From Lolium rigidum (lineage: Eukaryota; Streptophyta; Magnoliopsida; Poales; Poaceae), in assembly GCF_022539505.1 (NCBI RefSeq), contig NC_061514.1, forward strand, positions 340,488,644-340,552,643: DNA of 64,000 nucleotides, in the 5' to 3' direction. Shown piece by piece: positions 34,138 to 45,550 of the stretch. The notes below the pieces were generated by a model, which did not search any database, was not told the DNA's origin, and worked only from the letters and a program-made list of their open reading frames with translations. The position numbers and the translations under genes are program-made. Position 1 is the stretch's first letter. Every line of letters starts with the position of its first letter.

Positions 34138-34237
34138 NNNNNNNNNNNNNNNNNNNNNNNNNNNNNNNNNNNNNNNNNNNNNNNNNNNNNNNNNNNNNNN
34201 NNNNNNNNNNNNNNNNNNNNNNNNNNNNNNNNNNNNN
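34138..34237. other. Assembly gap (100 N)
   Basis: A run of exactly 100 N, the usual placeholder for a gap of unknown size. By comparison with unit 2 it should contain about 231 bases (equivalent to 52078-52308) covering the gag start codon. Confidence 0.97.
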
Positions 34238-35239
34238 GAAATGCAAAAGTACAAGGATGTAGATGGTGACATTATAAAATTAAAATTGTTTCCTTTCTCC
34301 TTAAGAGGAAGAGCTAAAGATTGGTTGCTATCTTTGCCTAGAAATAGTATTGATTCATGGACTAAATGTAAGGATGCTTTTATTGGTAGATATTATCCTC
34401 CCGCTAAAATTATATCTTTGAGAAGTAGCATAATGAATTTTAAGCAATTAGATAATGAACATGTTGCTCAAGCATGGGAGAGAATGAAATCTTTGGTAAA
34501 GAATTGCCCAACCCATGGATCGACTACTTGGATGATCATCCAAACCTTTTATGCAGGATTGAATTTTTCTTCGCGGAACCTATTGGATTCAGCTGCTGGA
34601 GGTACCTTTATGTCCATTACTTTGGGGGCGGCAACAAAGCTTCTTGATGATATGATGACAAATTACTCTGAATGGCACACGGAAAGAGCTCCACAAGGTA
34701 AGAAGGTAAATTCCGTTGAAGAAACCTCCTCCTTGAGTGATAAGATTGATGCTATTATGTCTATGCTTGTGAATGGTAGATCTAATGCTGATCCTAATAA
34801 TGTTCCTTTAGCTTCATTGGTTGCCCAAAAAGAACATGTTGATGTAAACTTCATTAAAAATAATAATTTCAACAACAATGCTTATAGGAATAATTCTGGT
34901 AACAACTATAGGCCATATCCTTCTGCTAATGGTAATAGTTATGGGAATTCTTATGGGAATTCTTACAACAATAATAGGAGTGTACCCCCTGGTCTTGAAG
35001 CCATGCTTAAAGAATTTATTAGTACACAAACTGCTTTTAACAAATCTGTTGAGGAAAAGCTCGATAAAATTGATATTCTTGCTTCTAAGGTTGATAGACT
35101 TGCCTCTGATGTTGATCTTTTCAAATTGAAAGTTATGCCTAATAGGGATATTGAAAATAAGATTGTTACTACATCAAATGCCATCCAAGTTCGAATTAAT
35201 GAGAATATTAGATTGATGGCCGAATTGCATGCTAAGTGA
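34238..35239 (+). pseudogene. gag of element B (unit 1), 5' end in gap, ends at TGA
   Basis: This is a Ty3-gypsy capsid (retrotransposon gag, PF03732-like): LKLFPFSLRGRAKDWLLSLP, then AWxxF-type W.KCKDAFIGRYYPP and the AQAWERMKSLVKNCPTHG motif. After the capsid comes an Asn/Tyr/Gly-rich linker (NNFNNNAYRNNSGN, repeated NSYG) and a heptad-rich helical region. No CCHC knuckle is seen. The TGA at 35237-35239 replaces a TGG present in element A, and the same frame continues directly into the protease, so gag and protease were one polyprotein. The same TGA occurs in unit 2. Confidence 0.8.
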
Positions 35240-35407
35240 GAAAGAGAAGAAAATGAAAAACTAGCTAAAGAGAATAATGTAGCTAAAGTTTGGACTATTA
35301 CCACCACTAGTAATGTTAATGATTCACATGTTGCTACACCTCCTACTATCAATGGTAAAATAATTGGTGTTAGCAATGTTAGTACTCCTAGTGCAAAGCG
35401 TGCAAAA

Positions 35408-36085
35408 TTGCCTGAAACTGCTAAAACTGCTGAAACTGATAAAACTGCTGAAATTTTTCAAAATGTTGGGGACAATGGTCCCATTGCTGTAGATCATAAT
35501 GGTTTAAACTTTGATGATTGTCACATCTCTGAAGTTATAAATTTCTTACAAAAGCTTGCTAAAAGTCCCAATGCTAGTGCTATAAATTTGGCCTTTACAA
35601 AACATATTACAAATGCTCTCATAAAAGCTAGAGAAGAGAAACTAAAACTTGAAACCTCTATTCCTAGAAAGTTAGAAGATGGTTGGGAGCCCATCATTAA
35701 GATGAGGGTCAATGATTTTGATTGTAATGCTTTATGTGATCTTGGTTCAAGTATTTATGTCATGCCTAAGAAAATCTATGATATGCTTGACTTGCCACCA
35801 TTGAAGAATTGTTATTTGGATGTTAATCTTGTTGATAATGCTATAAAGAAACCTTTGAGGAGGACTGATAATGTTCGTATTATGGTTAACAATAACCTTT
35901 TCCCCGTTGATTTTGTTGTCTTGGATATTGAATGCAATGCATCTTGTCCCATTATATTGGGAAGACCTTTTCTTCGAACTGTTGGTGCTACCATTGATAT
36001 GAAGGAAGGTAATATTAAATATCAATTTCCTCTCAAGAAAGGTATGGAACACTTCCCTAAAAAAGAGAATGAAGTTACCTTATGA
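35408..36085 (+). CDS. Aspartic protease domain of element B (unit 1)
   Basis: In frame with gag, downstream of the TGA. The first methionine after the stop gives 225 residues. The retropepsin-like catalytic loop reads CDLGSS (D111), where the usual form is DTGAS, followed by the hydrophobic strand and the ILGRPFL motif (about 181-187) typical of Ty3-gypsy proteases. It would cleave the gag polyprotein. The ORF ends shortly after the protease with no reverse transcriptase, so the element is non-autonomous. Confidence 0.75.
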   Translation: MPETAKTAETDKTAEIFQNVGDNGPIAVDHNGLNFDDCHISEVINFLQKLAKSPNASAINLAFTKHITNALIKAREEKLKLETSIPRKLEDGWEPIIKMRVNDFDCNALCDLGSSIYVMPKKIYDMLDLPPLKNCYLDVNLVDNAIKKPLRRTDNVRIMVNNNLFPVDFVVLDIECNASCPIILGRPFLRTVGATIDMKEGNIKYQFPLKKGMEHFPKKENEVTL

Positions 36086-38730
36086 TTCTATTATTAGAAC
36101 AAGTTATGCTGTTGATGCTTCGTCTCTTGATGTTACTTGATACACAATTTCTGCGCCTAGCTGAAAGGCGTTAAAGAAAAGCGCTTATGGGAGATAACCC
36201 ATTATTTTACTTCTGCACTTTATTTTATATTTGAGTCTTGGAAGTTGTTTACTATTGTAGCAACCTCTCCTTATCTTTATTTTATTGCATTGTTGTGCCA
36301 AGTAAAGTCTTTGATAGTAAAGCCAATACTAGATTTGGATTGCTGCGCAGGAACATATTTCTTGCTATCACGAATTTGGGCAGTAGTCCCTGTAGAAAAA
36401 TCAAAAAAATCTGCCAATTTACGTGCGTGATCCTCAGATATGTACTCAACTTTCATTCAATTTGGGAATTTTCATCTGAGCAAGTCTGGTGCCACTTTAA
36501 AATTCGTCTTTACGAACTGTTCTGTTTTGACAGATTCTGCCTTTTATTTCGCATTGCCTGTTTTGCTATGTTAGATGGATTTCTTTGTTCCATTAACTTT
36601 CAGTAGCTTTGTGCAATGTCCAGAAGTGTTAAGAATGATTATGTCACCTCTGAATATATGAATTATGCACTGACCCTCTAATGAGTTTGTTTCGAGTTTG
36701 GTGTGGAGGAAGTTTTCAAGGGTCAAGAGAGGAGGATGATACAATATGATCAAGAAGAGTGAAAAGTCAAAGCTTGGGGATGCCCCCGTGGTTCATCCCT
36801 GCATATTTTAAGAAGACTCAAGCGTCTAAGCTTGGGGATGCCCAAGGCATCCCTTCTTCATCGACAACTTATCGGGTTCCTCTAATGAAACTATATTTTT
36901 ATTCCGTCACATCTTATGTGCTTTACTTGGAGCGTCTCGTTTGTTTTTGTTTTTGTTTTTGTTTGAATAAATCGGATCCTAGCATTCTTTGTTTGGGAGA
37001 GAGACACGCTCCGTCTGTTTCGTATGAACACATATGTTCTTAGCTTTATCTTTAATGTTCATTGCGAAAGTTGGACTATTTCATTCATTGTTATATGGTT
37101 GGAAACGGAAAATGCCGCATGTGGTAAATGGTTTAATGTCTTGAATAATGTGATACTTGGCAATTGTTGTGCTCATATAGATCTTGTTTAAGCTCTTTCA
37201 TCATGTACCTTGTACTCATTAATGAATAACTACATAGAGCTTGTTAAAATTTGGTTTGCATGATTGATCTCTAGAGTCTAGATATTTTCTGGTTGAGGTG
37301 TTTGAACAAAAAGGAGACAATATAAAGTCTTATAATAGTTACAATATGTTCATATGTGAGCTTTGCTGCACCTTTTATACTTGAGTTTGCTTCAAACAAC
37401 CTTGCTAGCATAGCCTTGTATTGAGAGGAATTCTTCCCGTGCATCCAAATCCTTGAGCCAAATACTATGCCATTTGTGTCCACCATACCTACCTACCACA
37501 TGGTATTTCTCTGCCATTCCAAAGTAAATTACTTGAGTGATACCTTTAAAATTTCCATTCTCTACCTTTACAATATATAGCTCATGGGACAAAATAGCTT
37601 TAAAAACTATCGTGGTGAAGAATATGTACTTATGTGTCTTATTTCTTAATAAGTTGCTTATTGAGCGGTAACCATGTTTTCTGGGGGACGCCATCAACTC
37701 GTTTACCTTTGTTGAATATCATGTGAGTTGCTATGCATGTTCGTCTTGTACTGAAGTAAGGGCGGTTCTCACAATCAAATGGTTTGAGTATGCATACTGT
37801 TAGAGAAGAACATTGGGCCGCTAACTAAAGCCATGATTCATGGTGGAAGTTTCAGTTTGGACAATTAATCCTCAATCTCTTATGAGAATAATTAACTGTT
37901 GTCGAATGCTTATGCATTAAAGAGGAGTCCATTATCTCGTTGTCTATGTTGTCCCGGTATGGATGAATAAGTTGAGAATAATCAAAAGCGAGAAATCCAA
38001 TGCGAGCTTTCTCCTTAGACCTTTGTACGAGCGGCATAGAGGTACCCCTTTGTGACACTTGGTTGAAACATATGCTATGCAATGATAATCCGTGTTAACC
38101 CAAGCTAATTAGGACAAGGTGCGAGCACTATTAGTATACTATGCATGAGGCTTGCAACTTATAAGATGTCTTATACATAACTCATATGCTTTATTACTAC
38201 CGTTGACAAAATTGTTTCTTGTTTTCAAAATGAAAAGCTCTAGCACAAATATAGTAATCAATGCTTCCCTCTGCGAAGGGCCTATCTTTTACTTTATTGT
38301 TGAGTCAGTTTGCCTATTCTTTCTATCTTAGAAGCAAACACTTGTATCAACTGTGTGCATTGATTCTTACATGTTTACTTATTGCACTTGTTATATTGCT
38401 TTATGTTGACAATTATCCATGAGATATACATGTTGAAGTTGAAAGCAACCGCTGAAACTTTATCTTCCTTTATGTTGCTTCAGTACCTTTACTTTGAATT
38501 TATTGCTTTATGAGTAACTCTTATGCAAGTCTTATTGATGCTTGTCTTGAAAGTATTATTCATGAAAAGTCTTTGCTATATGATTCATTAGTTTACTCAT
38601 TATCTTCATCATTGCTTCGAATCGCTGCATTCATCTCATATGCTTTACAATAGTATGATCAAGATTATGATAGCATGTCACTTCAGAAATTATCTTTGTT
38701 ATTGTTTACCTACTCGAGGGCGAGTAGGAA
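36086..38730 (+). other. Element B (unit 1), non-coding 3' internal region
   Basis: No supported gene. It contains, in order, two small stem-loops after the protease (about 36155-36205), two internal polypurine-tract copies (36770-36783, 36826-36841; the second overlaps a GGGATGCC-CAA-GGCATCCC hairpin) and a TTTTTG microsatellite at 36944-36964. Confidence 0.7.
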
Positions 38731-38746
38731 CTAAGCTTGGGGATGC
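38731..38746 (+). other. Polypurine tract of element B (unit 1)
   Basis: CTAAGCTTGGGGATGC lies one base before the 3' LTR. Confidence 0.7.
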
Positions 38747-38747
38747 T

Positions 38748-40356
38748 TGATACGTCCCAAACGTATCTATAATTTCTTATGTTCCATGCTACTTTTATGA
38801 TGATACTCACATGTTTTATACATATTATATGTCATTATTATGCATTTTCCGGCACTAACCTATTGACGAGATGCTGAAGAGCCGATTGCTCGTTTTACTG
38901 CTGTTTTTGGTTTCAGAAATCCTAGTAAGGAAATATTCTCGGAATTCGACGAAATCAACACCCAGGGTCCTATTTTTGCACGAAGCTTCCAGAAGTCCGA
39001 GGGAGAGACGAAGTGGGGCCACGAGGTGGCCAGACACCAGGGCGGCGCGGCCTGGGCCTTGGCCGCACCGGCATGTTGTGTGGGGCCCCCGTGGCGCCTC
39101 TTGACCTGCCCTTCCGCCTACTTAAAGCCTCCGTCGCGAAACCCCCAGTACCGAGAGCCACGATACGGAAAACCTTACAGAGACGTCGCCGCCGCCAATC
39201 CCGGGGATTCAGGAGATCGCCTCCGGCACCCTGCCGGAGAGGGGAATCATCTCCCGGAGGTCTCTTCATCGCCATGATCGCCTCCGGATCGATTTGTGAG
39301 TAGTTCACCCCTGGACTATGGGTCCATAGCAGTAGCTAGATGGTCGTCTTCTCCTCATTGTGCTATCATGTTAGATCTTGTGAGCTGCCTATCATGATCA
39401 AGATCATCTATCTGTAATCCTACATGTTGTGTTTGTTGGGATCCGATGAATATTGAATAATATGTCAAGTTGATTATCAATCTATCATATATGTTATTTA
39501 TGTTATTTATGTTCTTGCATGCTCTCCGTTGCTAGTAGAGGCTCTGGCCAAGTTGATACTTGTGACTCCAAGAGGGAGTATTTATGCTCGATAGTGGGTT
39601 CATGCCTCCATTAAATCTGGGACAGAGTGACGAGAAAGTTCTAAGGTTGTGGATGTGCTGTTGCCACTAGGGATAAAACATCGATGCTTTGTCTAAGGAT
39701 ATTTGTGTTGATTACATTACGCACCATACTTAATGCAATTGTCCGTTGTTTACAACTTAATACCGGAGGGGTTCGGATGATAACTCCGAAGGTGGACTTT
39801 TTAGGCATAGATGCATGCTCGGATAGCGGTCTATGTACTTTGTCGTAATGCCCCGATTAAATCTCATAGTACTCATCATGATATATGTATGTGCATTGTT
39901 ATGCCTTCTTTATTTGTCAATTGCCCAATCGTAATTTGTTCACCCAACATCCGCTATCTTATGGGAGAGACACCGCTAGTGAACTCGTGGACCCCGGTCC
40001 TATTCTTTACATCTGAAATACAATCTGCTGCAATTGTTCTTTACTCGTTCTTCGCAAACAACCATCATCATCCACACTATACATCTAATCCTTTGTTTAC
40101 GAGCAAGCCGGTGAGATTGACAACCTCGATGTTACGTTGGGGCAAAGTTCCGTGATTGTGTTGTGCAGGTTCCACGTTGGCGCCGGAATCCCCGGTGTTG
40201 CGCCGCACTACACTCCTCCGCCATCAACCTTCAACGTGCTTCTTGGCTCCTCCTGGTTCGATAAACCTTGGTTTCTTTCCGAGGGAAAACTTGCTACCGT
40301 GACGCATCACACCTTCCTCTTGGGGTTCCCAACGGACGTGTCGATCGCACGCATCA
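38748..40356 (+). repeat. Element B (unit 1), 3' LTR
   Basis: 1,609 bases, paired with 32224-33824. The GC palindrome is at 39044-39069. It is followed by the TSD CTATG. Confidence 0.9.
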
Positions 40357-40879
40357 CTATGTACTTTGTCGTAATGCCCCGATTAAATCTCATAGTAGTC
40401 ATCGTGATATGTATGTGCATTGTTATGCCCTCTCTATTTGTCAATTGCCCAACAGTAATTTGTTCACCCAACATGCCATTTATCTTATGGGAGAGACACC
40501 ACTAGTGAACTGTGGACCCCGGTCCGTTCTTTACACCTGAAATACAATCTACTGCAAACTCGTTTCTTACTCGTTCTTCGCAAACAAACATCATCTTCCA
40601 CACTATACATTTAATCCTTTGTTTACAGCAAGCCGGTGAGATTGACAACCTCATCGTTACGTTGGGGCAAAGTACTTTGATTATGTTGTGCAGGTTCCAC
40701 GTTGGCGCCGGAATCCCCGGTGTTGCGCCGCACTACACTCCGCCACCAACAACCTTCACGTGTTCCTTGACTCCTACCGGTTCGATAACCTTGGTTTCTT
40801 ATCGAGGGAAAACTTGCTGCTGTACGCATCACACCTTCCTCTTGGGGTTCCCAACGGACGTGTGTCTTGCACGCCATCA
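40357..40879 (+). mobile_element. Element A (unit 1), 5' LTR part 2
   Basis: Resumes exactly where 32223 left off (TACTTTGTCG) after the TSD. Together the parts give an LTR of about 1,598 bases, as for B. Confidence 0.9.
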
Positions 40880-40891
40880 AGCAACTTTTTC

Positions 40892-40907
40892 CGGCGCCGT
40901 TGCCGGG
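40892..40907 (+). other. Primer-binding site of element A (unit 1)
   Basis: CGGCGCCGTTGCCGGGA is a slightly altered tRNA-Asp site; unit 2 has the canonical form at 58962-58979. Confidence 0.7.
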
Positions 40908-41139
40908 AGATCAAGACACGCTGCAAGGAGAGTCTCCCTCATCCAATCTCTTTACTTTGTTTTTGTCTTGCTTTACTTTATTTTATTTACTCGCTTTGTT
41001 TGCTTTCTATATAAAAAATACAAAAAAAATTAGTTGCTAGTTTTACTTTATTTACTGTCTTGTTCTCTATACTAAAAACACAAAAAAATTAGTTACTTGC
41101 ATTTATTTTATTTAGTTTGCTTTATTTACTACTGTTAAA

Positions 41140-41713
41140 ATGAATACTCCTGAAAATACTAAGTTGTGTGACTTCACTAGCACAAATAATAATGATTTCC
41201 TATGCACACCTATTGCTCCACCTGCTACTACAACAGAATTTTTTGAAATTAAACCTGCTTTACTAAATCTTGTTATGAGAGAGCAATTTTCTCGGTGTTA
41301 GTTCCGATGATGCTCGCTGCCCATCTTAATAATTTTGTTGAACTTTGTGAAATGCAAAAGTATAAGGATGTAGATGGTGACATTATAATATTGAAATTGT
41401 TTCCTTTCTCCTTAAGAGGAAGAGCTAAAGATTGGTTGCTATCTTTGCCTAAAAATAGTATTGATTCATGGACTAAATGTAAGGATGCTTTCATTGGTAG
41501 ATATTATCCTCCCGCTAAAATTATATCTTTGAGAAGTAGCATAATGAATTTTAAGCAATTGGATAATGAGCATGTTGCTCAAGCATGGGAGAGAATGAAA
41601 TCTTTGGTAAAGAATTGCCCTACCCATGGACTGACTACTTGGATGATCATCCAAACCTTCTATGCAGGATTGAATTTTTCTTCGCGGAACCTATTGGATT
41701 CAGCTGCTGGAGG
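41140..41713 (+). pseudogene. gag of element A (unit 1), N-terminal part, frameshifted
   Basis: The ATG at 41140 opens the same gag as in element B (MNTPENTKLCDFTSTNNN). Between 41290 and 41320 three CTG sites are altered and the frame shifts; the capsid (RGRAKDWLLSLP and AQAWERMKSL motifs) continues in the next frame until C interrupts it at 41713. The TSD GGAGG is at 41709-41713. The remainder of this gag is not found in unit 1 because the duplication breakpoint lies inside C. Confidence 0.75.
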
Positions 41714-43228
41714 TGATGACCCACAAGTATAGGGGGTGTATCGTAGTATCTTCGATAAGTAAGAATGTCGATCCCAACGAGGAGCAGAAGGTGTTGACAA
41801 GCAGTTTCGATGAAGGATTCACTGGTAAATGCTCACGGACAAGTATTCGGGGGTTTTGATGTAACGAGTTGAATAAAGTACGAGTATGTAAAGTGCGAGA
41901 GTAACAATTGCAGCGAGTGGCCCAATCCTTTTTAGCACAAAGGACAAGCCGGTTTGTTTACTTATAATGACCAAACGTTCTCGAGGACACATGGGATTTT
42001 AGTCTAGTGCTTTCGCTACATACGGCTAAATAATCTTCATTGTTATGATAAGTGTTGTGTGGGTGAACCTATGCTAATGTACCGCCCTTCCTAGGACTAA
42101 ATACATACTTGTGATTATACCCCTTGCAAGCATCCGCAACTACAAGAAAGTAATTAAGAATAAATCTAACCACAGCCTTAAACTCGAGATCCTGCGATCC
42201 CTCCCGCATCGATATACCAACGGGGGTTTAGGTTTCGTCACTCCGGCAACCCCGCAATTAGCAAACGAATACAAGATGCATTCCCCTAGGCCCATAAATG
42301 GTGAAGTGTCATGTAGTCGACGTTCACATGACACCACTAGAAGAATAACACCACAACTTAAATATCACACCATTGAATATTACTCAACCATAGTTCACTA
42401 CTAACATTTAGACTTCACCCATGTCCTCAAGAACTAAACGAACTACTCACGAGACATCATATGGAACATGATCAGAGGTGATATGATGATGAATAACAAT
42501 CTGAACATAAACTTGGTTCAATGGTTTCACTCAATAGCATCAACAACAAGTATAGATCGATACCGGGAGAGTTTCCCCTATCAAACAATCAAGATCAAAC
42601 CCAAATTGCTACGGCGGTGACGGTGTCCAGCGGTGATGACGGCGGTGATGATGGTGGAGATGATGATGATGGTGATGGTGATGATGTCCAGCTCGATGTC
42701 GGTGACGATGGCGTCGATTTCCCCCTCCCGGAGGGAATTTCCCGGCGGATTCCTGCCCGCCGGAGAGCTCTTTTCTCTCTCGGTGTTCTCCGCCCCGCGA
42801 GGCGGCCGTAACCCTTCGTGAGGATTCCTCTCGTGGCTTCGGTCTTCGGGACGAAGGGTTTGGCGAAGAAAAGGAGGCGAAAGGGGTCGTGGGCCCCTCA
42901 CACCACATGGCGGCGCGGCCGGGGCCCGGGCCGCGCCGCCCTAGGGTGTGGGCCCACCCCGACTCCTCCCGGCTCCTCCTTCCGGTTTCCTTCGTCATCT
43001 TGAAAAATAGGATTTTTGGTATAATTTCCTTCCACGAGTTGATCTTCCGAAATATTGCGTTCGACGGTGCTTTTTCCAGCAGAATCCCGGCTCCGGTGTT
43101 CGATCCTCCAATAATGATGAAACATGCAAAATAGATGAAATAACATAAGTATTGTGTCCCAATATGAAATATATCAATGAATAACAGCAAATTATGATAT
43201 AAAATAGTGATGCAAATTGGACGTATCA
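41714..43228 (-). repeat. Element C, 3' LTR
   Basis: 1,515 bases, TGATGACCC to GGACGTATCA on plus. The GC palindrome is at 42912-42937. A GATGATG-rich simple repeat lies at about 42637-42690. The ORF with a histidine run read across it is not a gene. Confidence 0.9.
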
Positions 43229-43243
43229 ACTCCCCCCAAGCTT
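43229..43243 (-). other. Polypurine tract of element C
   Basis: AAGCTTGGGGGGAGT on the minus strand directly abuts the LTR. A near copy (AAGCTTGGGGGAGT) occurs internally at 44954-44967. Confidence 0.7.
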
Positions 43244-45003
43244 AGACTTCGCTTGTCCTCAAGCGAAACTGAACTCAATAGACATGACCACATGTTTATG
43301 GAGTGAAGAGTCGATAACCAAAATACGGACAAGAAACATCATATTCATTCACACAGGACATTATAGTAAACAACCTCTTATAACTCATATTGAAACAAGT
43401 ATAAGGTAATCACAAGTAAAGGTGCATGAGAAATCATAATTGGTGATGGCAAACTTCGTTCTTGGTCAGAGAACAATTAATAGATTATATTTATCTTATT
43501 GAGCAGCGCTCTCATGTTAAAGTTTATAATGCACAACTTGCATACTCAATCATAATGGTCTCTTCATAATCATTGATAACTTGCAAAGCTATATTCATTC
43601 AGATAAAACTTGTACTAAACAAGGAAGAATAAAAGACATGATGTAGCAAATCACAATATAATGGTTTGATCACAACTACTCAAATGCTTGCTTGAGATGG
43701 AGAGAAATAGGTTTACTGACTCAACATAAAGTAAAAGACAGGCCCTTCGCAGAGGGAAGCAGGGATTAAATCATGTGCTAGAGCTCTTTCAGTTTTGAAA
43801 TCATATAGAGATAATAAAAGTAACATTTTGAGAGGTGTTTGTTGTTGTCAACGACTGGTAGCGGGTACTCTAACCCCCTTGCCGGACAACCTCCTAAGAG
43901 CGGCTCCCATAATATTTTCATTTTGTGTGGCACTCCTTCCAACCTTTCTTTCACAAACCATGGCTAATCGAATCCTCGGGTGCACTGCCAACAATCTCAT
44001 ACCATGAAGGAGTGCCTTTTTATTTTAGCTTTATGATGATGATGACACTCCCCCCAACCTTTGCTTACACAAGCCATGGCTAACCGAATCCTTCGGGTGC
44101 CGTCCATCAATCACATACCATGGAGGAGTGTCTATTTAGTTTAATTAATTTGGGATCTGGGAATCCCATTGCCGACTCTTTTTGCAAAATTATTGGATAA
44201 GCGGATGAAGCCACTAGTCCATTGGTGGAAATTGCCCAACAAGATTGAAAGATAAAACACCACATACTTCCTCATGAGCTATGAAACATTGACACAAATA
44301 AGAGATACTAAGTTTTGAATTGTTTAAAGGTAGCACATGAAGTATTTACTTGGAATGGCAGAAAATACCATGTAATAGGTAGGTATGGTGGACACAAATA
44401 ACATAGGTTTGGTTGAAGGTTTGGATGCACGAGAAGTATTCCCTCTCGGTACGGGTCTTTGGCTAGCAAGGTTAATTAGCAAGCATAAGAGTCGAGGGAA
44501 ACAAACAAATATACATATGATAGAAACAATCATGCATCTTCCTTGTAAGCACAAACAATTTTAACTTCAGAATAATGAGCTATGAGCTAACAAGAAAGAC
44601 AATAAAACATCTACATGTATTTCTCTTTTCTATTTAAACCTCAAAGTGTTGTTGCTATTGACCAATGCTAAGTTTGCCAAAACCAAATAGATTTATTCAA
44701 TGCTCCCAAAGTGATACCAATACTAACAACAAGATGAATCATAGAGATTGCAAACTAAAATAAGATGTGCAATATGTAAATGATAAGACTTCTCATTAAT
44801 ATTCCATATCGATAACTCACACCAAGGGATACATAGACAATTAAAGGAGAGATACTTCCAAACGCAACCCATCTTATACGATAACTTCCCTATTCATGAT
44901 ATGACACTACTTGACAATAAAAGTAAAAGGTAGTGATAATGTGATACCGCGGCACTCCCCCAAGCTTGGAACAAACCAAGGGGATGCCAATACCGATGAT
45001 GAA
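43244..45003 (-). other. Element C, non-coding 3' internal region
   Basis: No supported ORF. The 43795-44340 block is the homologue of the foreign block in element 2. Confidence 0.65.
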
Positions 45004-45459
45004 TTACTCCTGAGGAGATGGTGGTGATGAATTCCTCCCGAGCTTCTTAATAAGCTCCTTCGTCTTCAGCTTCTCAGCTTGATAATTCTGCACTAAGATT
45101 CGAAGAGATTCATTGTTATCCGAAGTTGGCGATGACGACCTTGTGACGCGAATCGAGTGGTATTCAATCAATCTTCGGAGACGGCAGTTCTCCTCCTGGA
45201 GTATCTCCACTTCTCTTCTCCGAGCCCGATATTGATCACAAAACTCATCGGTAACCCGTAGAACTTCTTCCATCATGGGGAAAGAGTCGAGGCTAAGAGC
45301 TGGTGATAAAGGTCCCTGCAGGTCATGAGAAAAAGAACGTCGAGTGTCAACAGATCCCACCAAGATTTGCTTGCTCCCTCCAACTCGCTGCTCTTGTCTT
45401 GATGGCACCTCCTTCACTTCTTCCTCCGAAAGCCCCTTGCCCTTGTTGTTGGAGGCCAT
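45004..45459 (-). CDS. Additional ORF of element C after integrase (coiled-coil protein, function unknown)
   Basis: A 151-residue complete ORF between integrase and the 3' LTR, in the same orientation. Residues about 60-115 form a charged helix with heptad spacing (EEVLRVTDEFCDQYRARR, REVEILQEENCRLRRLIEYH), likely a coiled coil or zipper-like dimer; the N-terminus is Lys/Glu-rich (NNKGKGLSEEEVKEV) and the C-terminus has a second short helix ending KKLGRNSSPPSPQE. There is no signal peptide or membrane segment, so it is not a typical envelope protein, although its position is where Athila elements carry their third ORF. It is preceded by its own promoter-like module (45551-45665). I do not recognise the family. 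Confidence 0.6.
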   Translation of the reverse strand: MASNNKGKGLSEEEVKEVPSRQEQRVGGSKQILVGSVDTRRSFSHDLQGPLSPALSLDSFPMMEEVLRVTDEFCDQYRARRREVEILQEENCRLRRLIEYHSIRVTRSSSPTSDNNESLRILVQNYQAEKLKTKELIKKLGRNSSPPSPQE

Positions 45460-45550
45460 GGTGCTTCTAGACTAAAAACAGATCCTGGCGAGAAACAGCT
45501 CGAAACAAAACACGTCGAAAACACGATATACGGACCTCCGAGGGGTCGCG

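Larger units (their letters stand above)
32224..40356 (+). mobile_element. Element B (unit 1): gag-protease-only Ty3-gypsy retrotransposon nested in the LTR of A
   Basis: LTRs are at 32224-33824 and 38748-40356; the TSD CTATG is at 32219-32223 and 40357-40361. The primer site is tRNA-Asp (33836-33853) with a second exact copy 74 bases on, and the polypurine tract is at 38731-38746. It encodes gag and protease and then 2.6 kb without a gene; no RT or integrase is present. A 100-N gap covers the gag start. Very similar LTRs indicate a young insertion, younger than A. Confidence 0.93.

Noticed and set aside
36770..36852. Internal polypurine copies read as a hidden LTR boundary
   Set aside because: No TGATACGTC terminus or TSD follows them; the real LTR starts 1.9 kb later.
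37392..37697. Minus-strand ORF (also 11390-11626, 18409-18603, 55461-55790) with a shared product
   Set aside because: It is antisense to the 3' non-coding region of the elements, lacks motifs and is disrupted in A and C copies.
42609..43229. Long minus-strand ORF with a histidine run across the LTR of C, and matching plus-strand Asp-rich ORFs
   Set aside because: They are translations of the GATGATG simple repeat and GC palindrome of an LTR and recur only where that LTR recurs.
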